Assembly: GCF_964058995.1 (NCBI RefSeq)
Contig: NZ_OZ060382.1
Coordinates: forward strand, 410,097 to 474,096
Direction of reading: 5' to 3'
DNA: 64,000 nucleotides
Source: Buchnera aphidicola (Chaitophorus populicola)
GTDB taxonomy: Bacteria; Pseudomonadota; Gammaproteobacteria; Enterobacterales; Enterobacteriaceae
The notes below the pieces were generated by a model that was not told the DNA's origin, did not search any database, and saw only the letters and a list, made by a program, of their open reading frames with translations. The translations under genes were made by a program, and so were the position numbers. Shown piece by piece: positions 58,724 through 64,000 of the stretch. Each line of letters opens with the position of its first letter. Within the stretch, counting starts at the first letter, position 1.

Positions 58724-58961
58724 AATTTTTATTCCATAAAGCATATTTAATAAAATATTTTTTAAATCTGTATAAATAAATATTTTTATAAATAAAAAAT
58801 TTATAAAAAAAATAAATATTTTATACACACTCTCTTTATAAAAATTTATTATAAAAACACATTAAAAAAAATGTATAAAATATTTTTATCTAAAATTTTA
58901 TTAAATACTGATTTTTAAAAATATTGAAATTTATTTTTTTTTTTATGATAATATTTTTATG

Positions 58962-59034
58962 CAAGGGTGGAGGGATTTGAACCCCCAACAGTCGGTTTTG
59001 GAGACCGATGCTCTGCCAATTGAACTACACCCTT
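58962..59034 (-). tRNA. tRNA-Trp (anticodon CCA)
   Basis: 73 nt on the minus strand, acceptor AAGGGTG/CACCCTT, D-arm AGTTCAATTGGCAGAGC, anticodon stem CGGTC/ACCG-side with loop CTCCAAA (CCA), T-arm GGGGGTTCAAATCCCTC with one G-T pair. Near ilvD as trpT is near the ilv cluster in E. coli. CCA end not encoded. Confidence 0.96.
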
Positions 59035-59070
59035 ATTATTTAAAAACAAAAATTAAATAAGACATTATTT

Positions 59071-59099
59071 TATATAATACAATTTTATAAAAAAATCAA
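59071..59099 (-). promoter_or_regulatory. Candidate promoter of the tRNA-Trp gene
   Basis: On the minus strand TTGATT (59094-59099), a 17-bp spacer and TATATA (59071-59076) lie about 37 bp upstream of the tRNA-Trp 5' end. Spacing is exact and the location fits, but composition makes chance matches common. Confidence 0.35.
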
Positions 59100-59284
59100 G
59101 AAAAATTATTATCTTTAAACAAATTTAAATTAATCTTTTTTTAAAATTATATGAAATACTAAATATTTAATTTACTATCATGTATAATATACTAAATACT
59201 AAAAATTTTAAAAATATCCAAAAAATATATTTAAATAATTTTAAATTTTAATATTATAAGAAAATTTATTAAGAGTATAAAAAA

Positions 59285-60502
59285 ATGAAAGTTCCAATTT
59301 ATTTGGATTACGCCTCTACTACTCCAGTAGACCCTATGGTTGTTAAAAAAATGATAAATTATTTAACCATAGATGGAACATTTGGAAATGCTGCATCTAG
59401 ATCACATAAATTTGGATGGTCTGCGGAAGAAGCAGTAAATATTTCTAGATTTGAAATAGCAAAATTAATTCATGCTGATCCTCGTGAAATTATTTTTACT
59501 TCTGGAGCAACAGAATCTAATAATTTAGCTATAAAAGGAATTACAAGTTTTTATAAAAAAAAAGGTAATCATATTATTACTAGTCAAACAGAACATAAAT
59601 CTGTTTTAGATACATGTCGATATTTAGAAAATAAAAATTTTAAAGTAACATATTTAAAACCAAAAAAAAATGGTTTAATTGATTTACAAGAATTAAAAAA
59701 AAAAATATCTAAAAAAACTATTTTAATTTCGATTATGCATGTTAATAATGAAACCGGAGTAATACAAAACATAAAAAAAATATCTAAAATTTGTTCTTCA
59801 AAAAATATTTTTTTTCATGTCGATGCAACTCAAAGTATAGGAAAAATACCTTTCGACGTTAATCAAACTAAAATTAATTTATTATCTTTTTCTGCACATA
59901 AAATTTATGGACCTAAAGGTATTGGAGTATTATATGTGCGAAGACAACCAAGAATTAGAATTTTACCACAAATACATGGTGGAGGACATGAACGAGGAAT
60001 GAGATCTGGAACATTAGCAGTACATCAAATAGTAGGTATGAGTGAAGCTTGTAGAATTTCTAGAAAAAGAATGAAAAAAGATTACTTACGAGCAACAAAA
60101 TTAAGAAATACCTTATGGAAAGGATTATCAGAAATTCAAGAAATTCATTTAAATAGTAATTTAGATCTAAAAAAAGGAACCCCTTATATTTTAAATATAA
60201 GTTTTAAATATATTGAAGGAGAATCTTTGATCATGTCTTTAAAAGAAATCGGAATTTCATCTGGATCGGCATGTACATCAGCTAGTTTAGAACCATCATA
60301 TGTATTAAAATCAATTGGTTTAAAAGATGAATTAGCACATAGTTCTATTAGATTTTCTATAGGTCGTTTTACAAAATTAAAAGATATTCAATTTACAATC
60401 CAATTAATTAAAAAATCCGTTCAAAAATTACGAGATTTATCTCCTTTATGGGAAATGTTTCAAAAAGGTATTAACTTAGATGAAGTAAACTGGAATATAT
60501 AA
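59285..60502 (+). CDS. iscS: Cysteine desulfurase IscS
   Basis: PLP enzyme that takes sulfur from cysteine for Fe-S clusters and tRNA thiolation (through TusA). [13 protein letters not shown] at the start, [33 protein letters not shown] lysine in [14 protein letters not shown] near residue 206 and the active Cys in [16 protein letters not shown] near 329. The 405 residues match E. coli (404). First gene of iscS-iscU-hscB-fdx; iscR is absent, so regulation is probably simple. Confidence 0.98.
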   Translation: MKVPIYLDYASTTPVDPMVVKKMINYLTIDGTFGNAASRSHKFGWSAEEAVNISRFEIAKLIHADPREIIFTSGATESNNLAIKGITSFYKKKGNHIITSQTEHKSVLDTCRYLENKNFKVTYLKPKKNGLIDLQELKKKISKKTILISIMHVNNETGVIQNIKKISKICSSKNIFFHVDATQSIGKIPFDVNQTKINLLSFSAHKIYGPKGIGVLYVRRQPRIRILPQIHGGGHERGMRSGTLAVHQIVGMSEACRISRKRMKKDYLRATKLRNTLWKGLSEIQEIHLNSNLDLKKGTPYILNISFKYIEGESLIMSLKEIGISSGSACTSASLEPSYVLKSIGLKDELAHSSIRFSIGRFTKLKDIQFTIQLIKKSVQKLRDLSPLWEMFQKGINLDEVNWNI

Positions 60503-60542
60503 TTAATTGAAATAATTTTAAATTTAAACAAAGGAATATAAT

Positions 60543-60932
60543 ATGACATATAGTAAAGAAGTTTTAGATCATTACGAAAATCCTAGAAATGTAGGATCAT
60601 TTTCTAATAAAAATAGCAAAAAAATAGGAAGTGGTTTAGTTGGAGCACCAGCATGTGGAGACGTAATGAAATTAGAAATAAAAGTTAATAAAAAAGGAAT
60701 TATTGAAGATGTACGTTTTAAAACATATGGATGTGGTTCTGCTATTGCATCTAGTTCACTAATTACAGAATGGATCAAAGGAAAATCTATAAATTCTGCA
60801 AGTCAAATAAAAAATAAATCTATAGCAAAAAAATTAAGTTTACCACCAGTTAAAATACATTGTTCTATTTTAGCTGAAAGCGCTATAAAAGCTGCAATTC
60901 AAGATTATAAAAAAAAAAATCAAATTAAATAA
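60543..60932 (+). CDS. iscU: Fe-S cluster scaffold IscU
   Basis: Scaffold on which IscS, with CyaY and ferredoxin, builds [2Fe-2S] clusters. The three cluster cysteines are in GAPACGDVMKL (with Asp), YGCGSAIASSS and KIHCSILAE near 37, 63 and 106. The motif LPPVK just before the third Cys is the HscA recognition site and is unchanged. The 129 residues compare with 128 in E. coli. AAGGA precedes the ATG; iscS is 40 bp upstream, and iscA is missing downstream. Confidence 0.98.
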   Translation: MTYSKEVLDHYENPRNVGSFSNKNSKKIGSGLVGAPACGDVMKLEIKVNKKGIIEDVRFKTYGCGSAIASSSLITEWIKGKSINSASQIKNKSIAKKLSLPPVKIHCSILAESAIKAAIQDYKKKNQIK

Positions 60933-61010
60933 AATATTTTTTATATAATATAAAAAATTATTCACAAATAAACTTTAATTTATAAAATTAAAATCAATAA
61001 TAGAGAACGT

Positions 61011-61507
61011 ATGAATTATTTTTCTTACTTTAAATTACCAGAAAAATTTGATATTAATATAAAAAAATTATCTAAAAAATATTATTCTTTACAAAAAAAA
61101 TATCATCCTGATTTTTTTGTAAACTGTTCTTCTAAAAAAAAAAAAATGTTTTAAAAAAATCTATTTATATTAATAAAGGTTATAAAACTTTAAAAGATCC
61201 ATTAAAAAGAATGCAATATATTTTAAAATTAAATGGATTTAATTTAAAATCAACAAAAATAAATATTAATCTCGATCAATCTTTTTTAAATAAACAATTT
61301 AAATATTACCAAAAATTAAATAAAATACAAAAAAATCCAAATAGTTCTCAAAAAATTAACTCATTTTACAATCAAATTGATCAATTAAAAAAAAAATACC
61401 AAAAAAAAATCTTGAAGAAATTTAAAGAAAAATCATGGAAAAAATCTTTCTTAATATTTCAGAAAATATTATTTTTAAATAATTTTCAAAAAAAAATTAA
61501 AACTTAA
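61011..61507 (+). pseudogene. hscB: Co-chaperone HscB, frameshifted at an A13 tract
   Basis: J-domain co-chaperone that delivers IscU to HscA. From ATG 61011 the frame gives MNYFSYFKLPEKF and the HPD motif in LQKKYHPDFF, then meets a run of 13 A (61134-61146) and stops after KKKKMF. Adding one A restores the frame: VLKKSIYINKGYKTLKDP and KRMQYILKLNGFNLKS continue the family to 61507, 165 residues in all (171 in E. coli). No other lesion is seen. Transcriptional slippage at poly(A) could restore product. hscA is not downstream. Confidence 0.88.
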
Positions 61508-61574
61508 AAATAATTACAAAATTTTATGAACTAAAATTTTCAATAAATTCATTAAAATTAAGAGTTTACTTTAT

Positions 61575-61901
61575 ATGCCTAAAATAAAATTTTTACCACA
61601 TAAAAAATTATTACCGAATGGAGGATCTTTTTACGGAAAAGAAGGAGAGTCCATTTTAGACGTTGCTTTAAAAAATAAAATAAAAATAGAACATGCTTGT
61701 GAAAAATCATGTTCTTGTAGTACATGCCATTGTATAATTAAAAAAGGATTTTATAGTTTATCTCAAATTACTGAAAAAGAAGAAGATGTTCTAGATAAAG
61801 CATGGGGATTAACTGAAACTAGTAGATTATCATGTCAAGCTAAATTAGGAAAATCAAACATTGAAGTTAAAATTCCTAAATATACTTCAAATCATAACTA
61901 A
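61575..61901 (+). CDS. fdx: ISC-type [2Fe-2S] ferredoxin
   Basis: Electron donor to cluster assembly on IscU. The four cluster cysteines are in [17 protein letters not shown] (C-x5-C-x2-C) near residues 40-56 and in [10 protein letters not shown] near 88. The 108 residues (111 in E. coli) align throughout, with [14 protein letters not shown] and [10 protein letters not shown] at the end. It follows hscB by 67 bp, where hscA would be expected, and is convergent with der (24 bp). Fpr at 47481-48233 can reduce it. Confidence 0.97.
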   Translation: MPKIKFLPHKKLLPNGGSFYGKEGESILDVALKNKIKIEHACEKSCSCSTCHCIIKKGFYSLSQITEKEEDVLDKAWGLTETSRLSCQAKLGKSNIEVKIPKYTSNHN

Positions 61902-61925
61902 ATATATAAAATAATTTATATAAAA

Positions 61926-63305
61926 TCATTTTTTTTTAGAATAGGGATTTAAACTATTTTTAAATTCTAGAATTAAAGGAATACCAGATAAATTTAAAGC
62001 AGATTTAAAAAAATTATTTAAATACTTCTTATATGTTTGACATAAATTATTTACTCTATTTCCATGTATCACAATGATTGGTGGATTTATTCCACCAGAA
62101 TGAGCGTATTTTAATTTTGTACGAATATAACTATTTTTAGATACAGGTTTTTGATTTTTTATTGCTTTTTGTAAGATTTTTGTTAATAACATACTACTAT
62201 TTTTTTGACTCTTTAAAAAATAAATTTTTTTAATAGATTTTAATATAAGATTTCTAATATTTTTTGTAAAAATAGCAGAAATATAATAAAATTTTAAATT
62301 TTTAATAAACCGAAAACGAAATAAAAAATTTTTTTTAAACAAAAATTTATCTGTTGTATTTAATAAATCCCATTTATTCAATAAAATAATCATAGGAACG
62401 CCAGAGTTATAAATTAAATTTGATAACACTATATCTTGATTAGAAATAATTTTTTCTGTAACATCAATAACTAATATTGATAAATTTGAATTTTTTAAAG
62501 TAATAATAGATTTTTTAACAAAGATATTTTCTAAATTATTATATATTTTAGATTTTCTTCTTATTCCAGCTGTATCAAAAAAAATGTATTTTATTTTATC
62601 AAAGACTGTAGATACTACAATAGTGTCTCTTGTTGTTCCAGGAATATTCGAAGTTATAATTCTGTTATTTTTTTTTATTAATCTATTTATTAATGTAGAT
62701 TTCCCAGCGTTTGGTTTTCCAACAATAGCTATTTTAATAATAGATTTATAATTTTTTGAAGAATAATCTTGCTCAGACATATTAATTTTTTTTTTAAAAA
62801 ATTTATTATTTTTTAAAAAAAATAATAAATCTTTTTTAAATATATTTAAACTTTTATAATTTAAAGCAGAAATTTTATATATTTCTCGAAAACCTAATTT
62901 ATAAAAATCATTTATATAATCAAAATTTTTTATTTGATCTATCTTATTTATAATTAAAATAATTAGTTTTTTAGATTTTCTTAATTTTTTAGATATTTCT
63001 TGGTCTAAATATGTTAATCCAATTTCAGCATTAACTATAAAAAATATTATATCAGATTCAAAAATAGCTAAATTATTTTGAATCAATATTTCTTTTCTTA
63101 AAATATCTTTTTTTAATGGAAAAAAACTAGCTGTATCTATTAATTTTATTGTGTATTTTTTTAATAAAAACAATCCAATTTGTCGATCTCTAGCTAAATT
63201 TGAATATTTTTTTAAAATTAAAGATTGTTTAGTTTTTGTTAGATAATTAAATATTGTGGACTTTCCTACATTTGAATTTCCAATAAGTGCGATTTTTAAG
63301 ATCAT
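61926..63305 (-). CDS. der: Ribosome-associated GTPase Der (EngA)
   Basis: Essential GTPase for 50S assembly with two G domains in tandem. The first has IALIGNSNVGKSTIFNYLTK near residue 5 and NKIDQ; the second has IAIVGKPNAGKSTLINRL near 195, IPGTTRDTIV, DTAGIRRKSKI and LNKWDL. A KH-like C-terminal domain ends the protein. The 459 residues are shorter than E. coli (490), mainly in the linker. G1 of the first domain reads GNSNVGKST, still a valid P-loop. Convergent with fdx. Confidence 0.96.
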   Translation of the reverse strand: MILKIALIGNSNVGKSTIFNYLTKTKQSLILKKYSNLARDRQIGLFLLKKYTIKLIDTASFFPLKKDILRKEILIQNNLAIFESDIIFFIVNAEIGLTYLDQEISKKLRKSKKLIILIINKIDQIKNFDYINDFYKLGFREIYKISALNYKSLNIFKKDLLFFLKNNKFFKKKINMSEQDYSSKNYKSIIKIAIVGKPNAGKSTLINRLIKKNNRIITSNIPGTTRDTIVVSTVFDKIKYIFFDTAGIRRKSKIYNNLENIFVKKSIITLKNSNLSILVIDVTEKIISNQDIVLSNLIYNSGVPMIILLNKWDLLNTTDKFLFKKNFLFRFRFIKNLKFYYISAIFTKNIRNLILKSIKKIYFLKSQKNSSMLLTKILQKAIKNQKPVSKNSYIRTKLKYAHSGGINPPIIVIHGNRVNNLCQTYKKYLNNFFKSALNLSGIPLILEFKNSLNPYSKKK

Positions 63306-63371
63306 TTTTTATTTTAATACCTAATTTATAAAATAAAGATTTTTCAAAAAATTAAATAAATTATAAGAAAA

Positions 63372-63881
63372 TTAATTAAAAGAAATATTATTATTAAATT
63401 CTAAAAAATTTAATTGACTATTTGTAGAAATATTTTTATTTATATTTTTTTTATATATTTTAGAAATATTACTCCATGGATATTGATTCATATAATTTAA
63501 TGTTTGCGCAGAATATTCTGAATTTTTTAATTCATACTTCATTTTTAAACTTTTAAAAAATAAAAAATTTTTTGTATGTGAATCTTTAATAAAAGATTCA
63601 GAAATTTGACTATTCTTAGCTACAACAGACATATATTTTTTATTAAAATATGGATCTAATAATTTAAATAAATTTAAAAATCCATAAAAATTATGGTTAT
63701 CTTCAAAAAATTTTAAAGAACATTTATGCCCTATATAATCCATAGTTTTTTTGTAGTTAATGAAATCAAATTTAGGCATATACTTTTTTAAAACAGGAAA
63801 ACTTCTCAAACAAAAAATACCAGACAGAAATAAAACAGAAACAAAAAAATAAATAAATATTTTATTTTTTTTTAGATTCAT
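63372..63881 (-). CDS. YfgM-like membrane-anchored protein
   Basis: A 169-residue protein with one N-terminal membrane helix (IFIYFFVSVLFLSGIF, residues 8-23) and a helical rest. In E. coli hisS-yfgM-bamB-der is the order; this gene is directly upstream of der, and its end (YELKNSEYSAQTLNYMNQYPW and LEFNNNISFN) resembles the TPR part and the C-terminus of YfgM, an ancillary SecYEG subunit that protects exported proteins. bamB is absent. I start at ATG 63879-63881, before the helix; the frame is open to 63956. Strongly diverged. Confidence 0.6.
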   Translation of the reverse strand: MNLKKNKIFIYFFVSVLFLSGIFCLRSFPVLKKYMPKFDFINYKKTMDYIGHKCSLKFFEDNHNFYGFLNLFKLLDPYFNKKYMSVVAKNSQISESFIKDSHTKNFLFFKSLKMKYELKNSEYSAQTLNYMNQYPWSNISKIYKKNINKNISTNSQLNFLEFNNNISFN

Positions 63882-64000
63882 AAAAATCACATACCTTATT
63901 TTTCTTAAATTATTAAATATAATATATAAATATATAAGTTTTTCAAATGAAATCAATAGTTTTATAAAAAAAAATTAATTTTAAACAACTTATGAACATT

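Noticed and set aside
58724..58828. Extension of ilvD by 35 hydrophobic codons resembling a signal
   Set aside because: IlvD is cytoplasmic, and the family N-terminus MPEYRS begins exactly at 58723; the hydrophobic stretch is AT-rich non-coding sequence read in frame.
59584..59772. 62-codon open frame on the minus strand
   Set aside because: Antisense shadow of iscS.
60572..60778. 68-codon open frame on the minus strand
   Set aside because: Antisense shadow of iscU over its conserved cysteines.

Overview
The window is a very AT-rich stretch (GC looks well below 20 percent by eye) of a reduced gammaproteobacterial chromosome. Almost every gene is an orthologue of an E. coli gene. Proteins are rich in Lys, Asn, Ile and Phe, poly(A) tracts are frequent, and no insertion sequence, phage, CRISPR array or restriction system is visible. 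Gene content and local order (for example tusDCB-rpsL-rpsG-fusA-tuf, aroKB-rpe-trpS, ilvD-ilvC, iscS-iscU-hscB-fdx) point to Buchnera aphidicola, the obligate nutritional symbiont of aphids. trpE-trpG lies here in a chromosomal context; from general knowledge, most Buchnera carry it on a plasmid, while the Schlechtendalia/Baizongia (Fordini) lineages are described with chromosomal copies, so I lean to that side of the tree. That placement is inference.

Layout. 1-5239 (minus strand) holds the S10 operon from rpsJ to rpsQ and the first 52 codons of rplN, the start of the spc operon. 5554-10941 (minus) holds tusDCB with the str operon rpsL-rpsG-fusA-tuf. 11195-15866 holds tsgA (plus), then trpS, rpe, aroB and aroK (minus). 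16125-19933 holds a tRNA-Ser and deoD, deoB and prfC. 20137-32256 holds ansA, nfuA, bioH, ssb, dusA, dnaB, ruvX, hemW, trmB, mutY, yggX, sbcB and tmaR, on alternating strands. 32276-42238 holds tRNA-Asn, tRNA-Ile2, pyrE, dut, rplI-rpsR-rpsF, rnr, purA, miaA, pgi, orn and tRNA-Gly. 42727-48233 holds trpE-trpG, rpmE, hslVU and fpr. 48447-52599 holds an orphan protein, a YnfM-like MFS transporter, dapF and cyaY. 52626-54987 holds tRNA-Pro, tRNA-His and tRNA-Arg, then rho and trxA. 55294-59034 holds ilvC, ilvD and tRNA-Trp. 59285-63881 holds the Fe-S genes iscS-iscU-hscB-fdx, then der and a YfgM-like gene.

How the genes work together. Most are translation machinery (ribosomal proteins, EF-Tu, EF-G, RF3, eight tRNAs, TrpRS, and the tRNA modifiers TusBCD, MiaA, TrmB and DusA). 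The symbiotic role shows in amino-acid supply: shikimate pathway (aroB, aroK), tryptophan entry step (trpE-trpG), branched chain (ilvC, ilvD) and lysine/peptidoglycan (dapF). Iron-sulfur assembly (iscS, iscU, cyaY, fdx, nfuA, fpr) supports enzymes such as IlvD and MutY. Two MFS transporters (TsgA, YnfM-like) are kept.

Main oddities. hscB is frameshifted at an A13 tract and hscA is missing from its usual place, although IscU keeps the LPPVK motif that HscA binds. rnr encodes a shortened RNase R whose conserved reading frame extends upstream of the first ATG without any ATG, GTG or TTG start. MiaA has Asn in place of the second P-loop glycine. There is an A20 tract between rpsS and rplV and a 45-bp tandem repeat with an internal palindrome inside the tRNA cluster. 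I found no convincing new multi-gene system; the orphan at 48447-49397 is the only clearly uncharacterised gene.
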